Shown here piece by piece: positions 1-8,743 of a stretch of DNA of 64,000 nt. Origin of the DNA: CAZVFX01 sp964626565 (GTDB taxonomy: Bacteria > Myxococcota_A > UBA9042 > CAIXZC01); contig CAZVFX010000025.1 in NCBI GenBank assembly GCA_964626565.1, positions 1 through 64,000 of the forward strand, in the 5' to 3' direction. The position numbers were made by a program, and so were the translations under genes. Each line of letters begins with the position of its first letter. Position 1 is the stretch's first letter. The notes under the pieces are model-generated. The model ran no database searches and had not been told where the DNA came from. It saw nothing but the letters and a program-made list of their open reading frames with translations.

Positions 1-3000
1 TGCAGGCGTAGTCGTTGGCCTTGTTGGTGGAGTCATAGCCGAAGTTGTACCAGTCCTCTCCGAAACCGCACTCTACGGTGAGCGCACCCGAGCCGGGGTT
101 GCAATCCACGGCGCAGGCATCGGCGAGGGCGCAGTCGTCGTCGTCGCAGTCGACGGCGCCGTCTTCGTCATTGTCCACATCGTCGGTGCAGTCGAACTCA
201 ACGTCGGGCGGGCAGTCCACTGTAATGGTATAGGAGCCTTCCGCACCGGCCCAACCGTCCACCACCAGGTAGTAGGTGGTGCCGGCGACGGCGTCGAAGG
301 ATACTTCGGAGAAGCCGGTGGCCACGCACAGGTCGGGGTCGCACACAAGCTCGTCCGAGGCCTGGAGTACCAGGAGGTCGGTTTCTGCGGTTTCTTCGGT
401 GAGAACCACGGTGATCGACTTGGAGACGGGGGCTACGAAGACGTAGGTGTACTCGGGTCCGTCGTATACCCAGTTGGCGCAGGGGTACTCTTCGATAACG
501 TCGGTGGAGCCCCAGAAGTAGTTGCCCCAGGAGTCGGAGTCACCACAGTCGAGGGTCCATGCCGGCTCGCAGATGGGCAGCGGGCACGCCTCGGTGCCGA
601 GGCAGTCGTCGTCGTCGCAGTCGGTGAGACCGTCTTCATCATCGTCCACACCGTCGTCGCAGGTCAGCTCGTGGAGAGGCTTGCACTCAACCTCGATGGT
701 GTAGCTGCCTTGCAGCGGCTGCACGCCGTTGTCGTAGCCATCCACCACGAAGAAATAGGTGGTGCCTTCTACCGCTTCGAAGGTGACGTGGTTGAAGTGC
801 CAGTCGCGGCACTGGTCCGGGTCACAGCCATCGCCCATGTTTTCCAGAACGATGAGGTCGGTATCGGCTTCTTCTTCGGACAGCGACACGGTTACTTCCG
901 CGTCGTAGGGAGCGGTGAAGGTATAGGTGTACTCGGGGCCCGGATAGTCGAAGCTGTTGCATGCGTACCCGGTAACTACGTTGGTGGCGCCGTTCTTGTC
1001 GGTGCCCCAGGCATCGGAGCCGCCGCAGGAGAGGGTCCAGTCGGGGAGGCACGTGTCGCCGCCGCACAGGTCCTGCTCGCCAGGCTGGCAGAGTCCGTCT
1101 TCGCAGGTGTCGCCGCCGGTGCACGGGTCGCCATCGTCGCAACTACTGGTGTTGGGCACGGCCACGCAGCCCAACTGCGGGTCGCAACTATCGTTGGTGC
1201 ACTCGTTGAAATCGTCGCAGTCCGGCGCAAAGGAGCCGGTGCAAATCCCATCCACGCACATGTCGATGAGCGTGCAGGCGTTATCGTCAAAGCAGGGCTT
1301 GCCGTCTTCGAATGCGGCCTGGGTGCAGGCGCCGGTCTCGGGCACGCACACGGTCACCAGGCAGTCGGTGTCGCCGGACTTATCGCAGAACACGATGCTG
1401 TCCTGGTCCACTACGCACTTGAATCCCTTGCACACCAGGTCACCGTTGCACATGTTGCCGTCTTCGAACACATCGCAGTCGGCGTCGGCCTGGCACACAC
1501 ACTCGGGGTTGGGGTCGCCGGTGCAGAAGCCACCGTCGCAATAGTCGTTCAATGTGCAGATGCTGCCGTCGTCGCAGTCCGCATTGTTGTAGCCGTGGAC
1601 GCAGCCCACGTTGGGGTCGCAGCTATCATCGGTGCAGACGTTGCCGTCGTCGCAGTAGACCGGCAGGCCCTTGCAGATGCCCTCGAAGCACAGGTCGTCG
1701 GCGGTGCAAGCGTTGAGATCATCGCACTCGATACCGTCCGCTGATTCCACCAGCACGCAGTAGCCGGTTTCCGGTTCGCAGGTGCTCACGACGCAGGTGT
1801 CAAGACCCGGGATGTTGCAGTCTACGATGGTGTCGGGGTCAAGTACGCACTTCTGATTCTCGCAGATAAGGGTGCCGTTGCAGAAGTCACCATCTTCGAA
1901 GTCTTCGCAGTCGGCGCTGGAATCGCACTGGCAGGCGGGGTCGGGGTCGCCCACGCACACGCCGTCCGCACAATGATCATTAAGGGTACAAGGGTCGCCG
2001 TCGCCGCAGCTACCTTCCTTGGGCTCGTACACGCAACCCACGTCGGGGTCACAGGTCTCGTCGGTGCAGGCGTTGACATCATCACAATCGATGGGCAGGC
2101 CCTTGCAGTCGCCCATGGAGCAGTAGTCCAGTTCGGTGCAGAAGTTTGCGTCGTCGCAGGGGGTGCCGTCGAGCATCTCGCCGGTCTCGCACTCGCCGGT
2201 GGCGGGGTTGCACTTCGACTCCGTGCAGTCGCCCTCGGGAATATCGCAAACCACGATGGACTCGTCATCCACCAGGCACTTGCCTTCGATGCACTTCAAC
2301 GTGCCGTTGCACAGGTTGCCGTCTTCAAAGTCCTGGCAGTCTTCGTCCGCTTCGCAGCTATCGCACTCTTCCACCAGGTCGCCCACGCAGGCGCCGGCCT
2401 CGCAGTGGTCGCCGGAAGTGCACAGGCTGCCGTCGTTGCACTCGGTGCCGTCGTCAACCGCGTCGGTGGTGCACCCGGTGGCGGGGTCGCAGCCGTCGAC
2501 GGTGCATTCGTCACCGTCATCGCACTTGAGGGTCTCGCCCACGCAGCTACCGTCGCTACACGAGTCGGCTGCGGTGCACGCGTTGCCGTCGTCACAGCCT
2601 GAGTCATCCGCCGAGTTCTTGGTCTTGCACTGGCCGTCCTGCTCGTCGCAGTAGACGTCCTTGCACGGCCCCGCGTCGATGCCGCTGCAATCCACCACCG
2701 TCGCCTGGTCCACCACACACTCCGAATTGACGCAACGGACGACACCGGTGCAAGGGTTGCCATCGTCGTACTCTTCGCAGTCGTCGTCGACCTGGCAGTC
2801 GCACTGGTTGTCCGCTCCGGTGCAAACGCCGCCGTCGCATTGGTCGGTCTGGGTGCAGGCGTTGCCGTCGTCGCAGCCCTTCGTATTGTTAATGAAGTCG
2901 CACTGCCCGGTGGCCGCGTTGCAGGCATCGTCGGTGCACAGGTTGCCGTCGGAGCACTCTTTCACCGTGCCCTGACACTGGCCGATGGTACACTGGTCGT

Positions 3001-3274
3001 TGTCGGTACAAAGGTCGCCGTCTTCGCACGGCGTGCCGTTGAGCACCGGCACCACCACGCACTGGTTGGCCTGGCAATCCACTTTCTGGCATTGCTCGGG
3101 TGCGCCCTTGCCGATGCAGTCGTCAGGGGTCTGGCATCCCATAGGCTCAACCGCGTCACCGCCGGTCTGATCGGTGGTTGCGTCGTCATCGGGTGTGGTC
3201 GTCGTGCCGCCGCCCCCGCAGGAATACGCTGCGAAAACCAGCACAAACAAACAATAAATGGTCCACTTACTCAT
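1..3274 (-). CDS. Giant Cys-rich repeat lipoprotein, 5' part (runs off left edge)
   Basis: Open reading frame on the minus strand with no stop before the window edge: about 1091 codons are visible and the 3' end is missing. ATG at 3274 is preceded by AGGAGG five bases upstream. Residues 1-18 form a signal peptide ending in the lipobox AYSC (lipid Cys19), followed by a Gly/Thr/Asp-rich linker. Residues ~45-740 are tandem Cys-rich units of the type CDDGNACT..D.C..G.C.G, an EGF-like spacing common in myxobacterial surface proteins. From ~742 there are three copies of a beta-rich module starting C.P.W.L.CG, like the pre-peptidase C-terminal (PPC) fold, each separated by an Asp-rich C.D..D.D.DG..DCDD.DC linker resembling MopE metal-binding motifs. 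Probably an outer-surface, calcium-binding lipoprotein; no enzymatic domain is seen. Long frames on the plus strand here are antisense shadows. Confidence 0.85.
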   Translation of the reverse strand, partial: MSKWTIYCLFVLVFAAYSCGGGGTTTTPDDDATTDQTGGDAVEPMGCQTPDDCIGKGAPEQCQKVDCQANQCVVVPVLNGTPCEDGDLCTDNDQCTIGQCQGTVKECSDGNLCTDDACNAATGQCDFINNTKGCDDGNACTQTDQCDGGVCTGADNQCDCQVDDDCEEYDDGNPCTGVVRCVNSECVVDQATVVDCSGIDAGPCKDVYCDEQDGQCKTKNSADDSGCDDGNACTAADSCSDGSCVGETLKCDDGDECTVDGCDPATGCTTDAVDDGTECNDGSLCTSGDHCEAGACVGDLVEECDSCEADEDCQDFEDGNLCNGTLKCIEGKCLVDDESIVVCDIPEGDCTESKCNPATGECETGEMLDGTPCDDANFCTELDYCSMGDCKGLPIDCDDVNACTDETCDPDVGCVYEPKEGSCGDGDPCTLNDHCADGVCVGDPDPACQCDSSADCEDFEDGDFCNGTLICENQKCVLDPDTIVDCNIPGLDTCVVSTCEPETGYCVLVESADGIECDDLNACTADDLCFEGICKGLPVYCDDGNVCTDDSCDPNVGCVHGYNNADCDDGSICTLNDYCDGGFCTGDPNPECVCQADADCDVFEDGNMCNGDLVCKGFKCVVDQDSIVFCDKSGDTDCLVTVCVPETGACTQAAFEDGKPCFDDNACTLIDMCVDGICTGSFAPDCDDFNECTNDSCDPQLGCVAVPNTSSCDDGDPCTGGDTCEDGLCQPGEQDLCGGDTCLPDWTLSCGGSDAWGTDKNGATNVVTGYACNSFDYPGPEYTYTFTAPYDAEVTVSLSEEEADTDLIVLENMGDGCDPDQCRDWHFNHVTFEAVEGTTYFFVVDGYDNGVQPLQGSYTIEVECKPLHELTCDDGVDDDEDGLTDCDDDDCLGTEACPLPICEPAWTLDCGDSDSWGNYFWGSTDVIEEYPCANWVYDGPEYTYVFVAPVSKSITVVLTEETAETDLLVLQASDELVCDPDLCVATGFSEVSFDAVAGTTYYLVVDGWAGAEGSYTITVDCPPDVEFDCTDDVDNDEDGAVDCDDDDCALADACAVDCNPGSGALTVECGFGEDWYNFGYDSTNKANDYAC

Positions 3275-3420
3275 TTTGTCCTCCTATCAATCCAACTAAA
3301 TTATTCACTCGCATCCAAATCGTTTGAAGGCATCGCTGTATATGCCCGCCCGCACATGATGTCAAGGAAAAAAGGTGCGACCGGATCCCTTCTGTGCTAA
3401 CCTCCTGCCGGGAGGAGAAA

Positions 3421-4299
3421 ATGCGGTTGGCTCACGTCTCGGATCTGCACATTCTGGACCTGCACGGGGTAAGCCCGAAGCGGTTCCTGAGCAGACGAAT
3501 CTTCGGCGGCGTCAACCTGGTCTTGCGCCGCGCCCGGGAGCACCTCCCCGAATTGCTGGAGAACCTGGTGGAAGACCTGCTCAAAGAGGAACCCGACCAC
3601 GTGGTCATAACAGGGGACCTGTCCAACCTGGCGCTGGAATCGGAGTTCGAACGCGTCTTTCAACTTCTGAAACTGCTGGGCGGCTACTCCAAACTTTCCG
3701 TGGTCCCCGGAAACCACGACTACTACACCACCCAGGCGGCCGACAACCGGCGCTTCGAGAAGTTCTTCTCTTCCTTCATGTTCAAGCGGGAATTTTCCGA
3801 CCTCGACGTAGACGTCTACCCCTACACCAAACAGGTCGGGGATCTCTACCTCGTGGGCGTCAACTCCGCCACCCGTACCATGCCTCCCCTGTCCTACGGA
3901 ACCCTGGGCGATCGACAACTCGAGTTGATCGACAAGGCGCTTGACGCGCCGGAGCGGGAAGGTCGGCTCACCTGCCTGTTCCTCCATCACGCCCTGCACG
4001 CCCGGGATTTTGTCAAGGAGGCAACTTCGGGGCTGCTGAATCGCGACCGTCTTTTCGACCTCATACAGCGACACCGGGTAGACCTGGTTCTCTACGGCCA
4101 CGACCACGTTGGCAGAACCTGGAAACAAGCCACCCGCGGACACTCCACTCTGTTTGTCTGTTGCGGCTCATCAACCAGGCTTACCGACGACCCCTCAACC
4201 ATGGCCCGCTACCGCCTCATTACCATCGACCACGGCCGAATCAGGCGCGTGGACACCAAGGTATTCGACGCACAAACGCGCAGGTTTGTGGTCGAATAG
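3421..4299 (+). CDS. Calcineurin-like metallophosphoesterase
   Basis: 292 residues. All metal-binding blocks of the family are present in order: D8-L-H10, G65-D66, G97-N98-H99-D100, the H189/H190 pair and G226-H227-D228-H229. The first block, SDLHI, resembles the cyclic-nucleotide phosphodiesterase (CpdA/Icc) branch, but substrate cannot be decided from sequence. No signal peptide, so probably cytoplasmic. ATG 3421 is chosen over an in-frame ATG 27 bases upstream because GGGAGGAG sits about 6 bases before it and the family N-terminus (M-R-L-A-H-V-S-D) then starts correctly. It is divergent from the Cys-rich lipoprotein and convergent with the large kinase gene, so it is probably monocistronic. 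Confidence 0.88.
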   Translation: MRLAHVSDLHILDLHGVSPKRFLSRRIFGGVNLVLRRAREHLPELLENLVEDLLKEEPDHVVITGDLSNLALESEFERVFQLLKLLGGYSKLSVVPGNHDYYTTQAADNRRFEKFFSSFMFKREFSDLDVDVYPYTKQVGDLYLVGVNSATRTMPPLSYGTLGDRQLELIDKALDAPEREGRLTCLFLHHALHARDFVKEATSGLLNRDRLFDLIQRHRVDLVLYGHDHVGRTWKQATRGHSTLFVCCGSSTRLTDDPSTMARYRLITIDHGRIRRVDTKVFDAQTRRFVVE

Positions 4300-4358
4300 G
4301 CTGTAGGCGGCAGGCGGTAGGAACGGCAGAAACCTGAGACCCGGAACTTGAACCCCTT
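4300..4358. other. Convergent intergenic spacer with short degenerate direct repeats
   Basis: The 59 bases between two convergent stops contain ctgtaggcggcaggcggtagg (4301-4321), a run of imperfect repeats of the form (t)aggcggc. No hairpin with a T-run typical of an intrinsic terminator is visible. Confidence 0.35.
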
Positions 4359-7300
4359 CTATGGCATTTCGACCCATGAGGTGGAAGGGCTGTGTTGCGC
4401 GCAGCGGAAGCCGAGGCCCTCCCACTGGGTGCCGGGCTTGAAATGGGAAACGAAGGGAATGGTCAATTCCATCGTGCGGGGGCTGGCGAAGTAGCCACCG
4501 CGGGCGGTGCGCTCCAGGCCCTCAACGGGACCGGTTCGGTCTTTCACCAATTCCCCCGCCTCCAGGCGCCGCCGGAAGAACCCCGGTTCCCACCAGTCGC
4601 GGGTCCACTCCAGCACGTTTCCGGCCATGTTCAACGCGCGGTATGGACTGGCCCCCTGACGGCAGCAGTCGACCGGTCCGGGGGCACCCTTGCCCGGGTC
4701 GACATTCCACGCCAGTTCGCCCCCGGGCAGCCCCGTCAGATCGTCACCCCAGGGGTAATCTCTCTCGGGCACATCGTTGGCCTCCACCGCACTCATGTCT
4801 CCGTCGACAAAAATACCCCCGCGGGCGGCCTTGACCCACTGCGCATCAGAGGGGAGGTCTTTGCCCATCCAGAGGCAATACGCCCGCGCGGTCCACCAGT
4901 CCACATTGGCTGCAGGCAGGTGAGGAGAGCCGCGATTCAACCCGGGGGTCGACGAGAGTCCGGCGCCGGCTTCGCCCGAAGAAGCTGCGGCAAAGAGGTC
5001 CAGGAAGCCGGCGCTCACCTCCCTGTCGTCGATGAAGAAGGTAGACAGATCAGCCAGCTTCAGGGGATTGCCCGCCTTCGGATCTCTGGTGCCCAGGTAG
5101 AATTTCCCCTCCGGCACTTCAACCATGTTGGCCAGAGAAGCACGACAGGACGGGAAGGACACCGAGAACCGCGTGGCCTCCTGCTCCGGGGAATCTCCCC
5201 GCGCGAATCCGGGCAGTTCTTCCAGAGTGACCACCGCAGGCCCGCACGGCTCCTCGTTAGCTCTGTGGCGCCCGAAGATCACCAGCACCTTGCGTCCGCC
5301 CGGTGCGGATACGACCTGGAATCCGTCTGCTGAGGCTGTCTTCCCGCCAATTTCGATCATCTCTTCCGGAATCGCGGGGCCGACAGGGTCTACCGCCCGA
5401 TCCCCAGGCTCATGGAGCCGCCACGAAAGGTCGGGGAGATCTCCCGGGGAAACCGTCACCGGCCGCCCGTCATCATCGAGATCAAATGCAGATAGCCGAA
5501 GCTCGAACTCTCCCAGGTCGTCAGCCCGCCGGGCGAGGTCCCGCCAGTAGAAGGAACCCAATACCACGAGCGCGGTGAGGGCCGCGCAAAGTACAGTTGT
5601 CACCACGCCGGTGACAAGCCGGTGCTGGAACCGAGACTTCCGGACCAGCCCCGCCGCGGTAAAGGGCGGCCTCGACCGGGGCGGAGCCGCGGCAAACTCG
5701 CTGTCCACCTCCGCCACCACCTCCGGAGTAAGGGTGAGAGCCTTCACCTGCCGGCGGTTCAACAACGACGGCCGTTCCGGTGTCGAGTGCAACAGGTTGA
5801 AACGCAGCACCTCCCGGCTTCGTTTGCGGTTCATATCCTGCCTGTCCGCCCAGGACAAGGCTTGATCAACCAGGCAATCGTGGACCAGCTCCCAGCAGGT
5901 CTCACCGTCCAGGGTAACCGGATGGATCAGTCTGGCGGTCCCCAGCACTCTCAACGCAACTTCAACGGCCGATTCGTTGTGTATCGACATCGCCCCGGCC
6001 CGCAGTTGGCCGTCCGGACGCACTGCGCGGGTGCGCGCCGCGGTCACAAGTTCCTTGATGATGTCCCGGGCGGCCCTGGCCGCGTCGGGCTCCAACTCGC
6101 GGTCGAGAACCGACTGCAGGTGCCCTTCAAGAATCCCTTGCAGCCGGCCGATGCGCTTGTAGTGCTTAAGCGTCAGCTCCCCTTCCCTGGGTTTGAGCGA
6201 TTCATACAGCAGCGCGCAAGCGAGCTGGAGGTGGGGCGGATAGATCTGTTCCCCTTCGCTGAGGGGAGAGAAATCCAACTGCCGGGCGCTCAGCACCAGG
6301 TCTTCATGAAGAACCGCGAGCAGGTCGTCCGCCACCTGGACCCGGACCATGCGGAACGGCTGCACGATCGCGGTGCGAGCGTGCTCCCAGGTCAGAAGGT
6401 CCATCCTGAATTCGTTGTAAGCGGTAACTCCCAGCCGCCGCCTCAAAGGGGCCAGGTGGGCGAGAAAATCATCCCGTACCGAGAGAATGACGGAGACCTC
6501 CAGGTCCCGCCGGTCGAGAAGCTCCACCAGTTGGTCCTCGAACCGAAGCTGCTGCTCCCGGTCGAATGCGTCGGAGACGTACAGGGACTCAAGCTGGTCC
6601 GCGATGACGAGAATTCGCTCGCCGGTTTCGCCCGCCGCGGCCTCGCAGGCTGCGGCTATGGACTCCGCCCCCGGCTTCAATTCCTGTATGGCTTCTTCCA
6701 CCGGGTCAAGGCGGCAGGGCAGATATACGGTTTTCATGCGCATGCTGCGGCACGCGGGCACCACCCCTGCGCGCAGGAGCGAGCTCTTGCCGACGCCTGA
6801 GACTCCGGTGAGTAAGATGGCCCGGGTGAACAACAGGCGGTCGATGAGCTTCACCATCTCGTCTTCCCGACCGAAGAACAGCGCGCTGTCTTCCTCGGAA
6901 AATGATGAGAGAAACATGAACGGCTGAGGAGAAGTGCGCGGATCCTTCCCGGTCCGGGGCATGCGCCCTTCGAGCTGAGCAAGGAACTCCTCTGCGGTCG
7001 CGAAGCGACTCTGCGGGTCCGGCTGCAAAGCCTTGATAATCCCGGTGCGGGCTGCTCCGGGCACCGATGACCCCACCAGCGCACCCGAGACATGTTGGCT
7101 GGCCGACATATCGGTAGGCCTCGTGCCGGTCAACATCTCGCACAGGAGCACTCCGACGCTATAAATGTCCGCAGCCTCGTCAACGCGCTTGCCTTCCACC
7201 TGCTCCGGAGCCATATACCCGGGAGTTCCAACTCTCAAATAGGATGTCCCCGAGCTGCGCAGTTCGCCTTCCCGCGACCGCTCCTCCTTCCAACGAGCGA

Positions 7301-8579
7301 CGCCAAAATCGAGGACCACTACCCGCTCGCCCCGGCCGTCCCCGGGGACCAGCATGATATTCTCGGGTTTGATGTCCCGGTGGATGATCCCCTTGGCGTG
7401 TGCATGAGTCAGCCCTTCGAGGATCTGTCGGGAGAAATGCAGAGCTTTGTCGAAACGCAACCGCTTGTCCCGCTCCAGTCGCACCCTCAGGGACTCCCCT
7501 TCCAGCAGTTCCATGACGTAGAACAACCTGCCGTCGGGCAGCCGTCCCGAATGATAGATGGTCACGATGTTCCGGTGACGCAAATGGGCCACCGCCCGCA
7601 TCTCCCGCATGAACAGCGTTACTGAATCCTGATCGGTGGCCACTCCGGCCTGGAGGATTTTCACCGCGACGTCCCGCCCCAGGTCGCATTGCTCCGCACG
7701 AATAACGGTGCCGAATCCGCCGGAGCCGATCTCCTCCTTCATCTTGAGTCGGCCGGGCAGTACCGAGGCGGAGTCCTTCGCCCGGGCCGCGCCGGTAGGT
7801 TCTGTCTCCAACTCCTCAAACCAGACGCCGCCGCCGGCAGCCACCGACACCGGCGGTGCGGAAACCAGCTCCTGGTCCCTTCCTTCCGGGAGGGTAGTGA
7901 CCGCGTGAAGCCGGGCACCCGAATGCTTGGCCTGAACCTTCTTCAGGAAGGCCAGCAGACTCCTCACAGTGACCGAGCCGGATTGAAAATCCATGGCCGC
8001 GCCTTCCAGGCCCCCGGCCATCACCCCGGCCATGGACGCACCTGCGAAGACCTTGCGGTCACTGACGATCAGCGTGTGGGGCCAATGAGGCTTTTCCAGA
8101 GCCCGGGCGGTCTCTTGCGGAGTCGCTTTGTGGCCCTCGATGAATTCGACGTCAAACACGATAACTGCGTGTCTCGGGACCGCAGCTCCCAGCGACTCCA
8201 CGAACCAGGAGAAGGGCACCAGCCCGTCCTCCTTCCAGTGCAGATATACATCCCGGGCAATGAGGCAGGGCCCTGCCGTCGCATCAAAAATACCGTGCCC
8301 GGTGACCAGAAGAAACAGCACCGGGTCGGGAGGCAGCCCCGACAGCAACCGCGTGATTTCATGCTTCACTTGAACTTTGAGCGACCCTACCCCGGTTTCA
8401 AGCGCAGACCCCAGGCGCTTCACGTACCAGGGGGGGATTGATGACAGAAAGTCCCTTCCCAGACGGCTGACCTGGTCTTCTTCCCGCTCCAGCCGGTCGA
8501 GGCGGGAGTCCTCGGCCTGGGGGTGGAAATTGCTCAGCAGTATCGCCAGCCTGTCCGGTGTCTTCACCCGCCCATCCAC
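4359..8579 (-). CDS. Pseudocaspase / Ser-Thr kinase / STAND-NTPase / FGE-like signalling protein
   Basis: 1406 residues. Residues 1-245 look like a caspase-like (C14) domain: hydrophobic strand plus T93-G94-H95-G96 matches the catalytic His block, but at the second block IVFD143-V144-E the nucleophile Cys is absent. Residues ~280-540 are a complete Hanks-type kinase: GSGGFG 285-290, VAVK307, H400-R-D402, D424-F-G, A457-P-E. Residues ~560-900 are a STAND-type ATPase with Walker A GVSGVGKSS (592-600), Walker B ending D661 and an SVRDDF motif. One membrane helix spans ~988-1011. Residues ~1150-1395 form a formylglycine-generating-enzyme (SUMF1)-like domain (NMAGNVLEW, W.D.W, GLGFRC). ATG 8579 has AGGAGG 16 bases upstream, rather far, so the start is less certain. 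The C-terminal domain should be extracytoplasmic if the kinase is cytoplasmic. Likely a regulatory or conflict-type receptor kinase; function is inferred. Confidence 0.9.
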   Translation of the reverse strand: MDGRVKTPDRLAILLSNFHPQAEDSRLDRLEREEDQVSRLGRDFLSSIPPWYVKRLGSALETGVGSLKVQVKHEITRLLSGLPPDPVLFLLVTGHGIFDATAGPCLIARDVYLHWKEDGLVPFSWFVESLGAAVPRHAVIVFDVEFIEGHKATPQETARALEKPHWPHTLIVSDRKVFAGASMAGVMAGGLEGAAMDFQSGSVTVRSLLAFLKKVQAKHSGARLHAVTTLPEGRDQELVSAPPVSVAAGGGVWFEELETEPTGAARAKDSASVLPGRLKMKEEIGSGGFGTVIRAEQCDLGRDVAVKILQAGVATDQDSVTLFMREMRAVAHLRHRNIVTIYHSGRLPDGRLFYVMELLEGESLRVRLERDKRLRFDKALHFSRQILEGLTHAHAKGIIHRDIKPENIMLVPGDGRGERVVVLDFGVARWKEERSREGELRSSGTSYLRVGTPGYMAPEQVEGKRVDEAADIYSVGVLLCEMLTGTRPTDMSASQHVSGALVGSSVPGAARTGIIKALQPDPQSRFATAEEFLAQLEGRMPRTGKDPRTSPQPFMFLSSFSEEDSALFFGREDEMVKLIDRLLFTRAILLTGVSGVGKSSLLRAGVVPACRSMRMKTVYLPCRLDPVEEAIQELKPGAESIAAACEAAAGETGERILVIADQLESLYVSDAFDREQQLRFEDQLVELLDRRDLEVSVILSVRDDFLAHLAPLRRRLGVTAYNEFRMDLLTWEHARTAIVQPFRMVRVQVADDLLAVLHEDLVLSARQLDFSPLSEGEQIYPPHLQLACALLYESLKPREGELTLKHYKRIGRLQGILEGHLQSVLDRELEPDAARAARDIIKELVTAARTRAVRPDGQLRAGAMSIHNESAVEVALRVLGTARLIHPVTLDGETCWELVHDCLVDQALSWADRQDMNRKRSREVLRFNLLHSTPERPSLLNRRQVKALTLTPEVVAEVDSEFAAAPPRSRPPFTAAGLVRKSRFQHRLVTGVVTTVLCAALTALVVLGSFYWRDLARRADDLGEFELRLSAFDLDDDGRPVTVSPGDLPDLSWRLHEPGDRAVDPVGPAIPEEMIEIGGKTASADGFQVVSAPGGRKVLVIFGRHRANEEPCGPAVVTLEELPGFARGDSPEQEATRFSVSFPSCRASLANMVEVPEGKFYLGTRDPKAGNPLKLADLSTFFIDDREVSAGFLDLFAAASSGEAGAGLSSTPGLNRGSPHLPAANVDWWTARAYCLWMGKDLPSDAQWVKAARGGIFVDGDMSAVEANDVPERDYPWGDDLTGLPGGELAWNVDPGKGAPGPVDCCRQGASPYRALNMAGNVLEWTRDWWEPGFFRRRLEAGELVKDRTGPVEGLERTARGGYFASPRTMELTIPFVSHFKPGTQWEGLGFRCAQHSPSTSWVEMP

Positions 8580-8617
8580 GGTCGATCAGTGCCTCCTAAT
8601 CGGATAACTCTTCCAGT

Positions 8618-8623
8618 TTTATA
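8618..8623 (-). promoter_or_regulatory. Possible -10 element for the kinase gene
   Basis: Reading the minus strand, TATAAA lies about 40 bases upstream of ATG 8579. A TTGCTT sits 15 bases further upstream, which is short of the optimal spacing, so this is weak. Confidence 0.25.
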
Positions 8624-8671
8624 CCGGAGCGGAGTAAGAAGCAAGTCCACTCAGGCGCGGGATCAACTTCA

Positions 8672-8700
8672 TTGACAAAGACATGCTTTTCATAGATTAT
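8672..8700 (+). promoter_or_regulatory. Sigma-70-like promoter of the murC-like/murD/pheST cluster
   Basis: TTGACA (8672-8677), a 17-base spacer and GATTAT (8695-8700) lie 43 bases upstream of ATG 8744. A perfect palindrome CACACGTGTG (8704-8713) follows directly at the expected transcription start, where a repressor could bind. Confidence 0.65.
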
Positions 8701-8743
8701 CCGCACACGTGTGTGCTCAGGCTCGTGATCGTGATGAGGTAAT

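Noticed and set aside
671..1744. Long plus-strand frame of 357 codons, rich in Ala and Val, and similar ones up to 3400
   Set aside because: Antisense to the Cys-rich lipoprotein, whose frame has a lipobox and ribosome-binding site. The plus-strand frames come from codon bias in the repeats and have no recognisable domain.
5622..6800. Plus-strand frame of 392 codons
   Set aside because: Antisense to the NTPase part of the kinase gene; no ribosome-binding site and no domain.
8580..8743. tRNA or riboswitch ahead of the murC-like/pheST cluster
   Set aside because: No cloverleaf or T-box specifier/antiterminator structure; only a promoter and a short palindrome.
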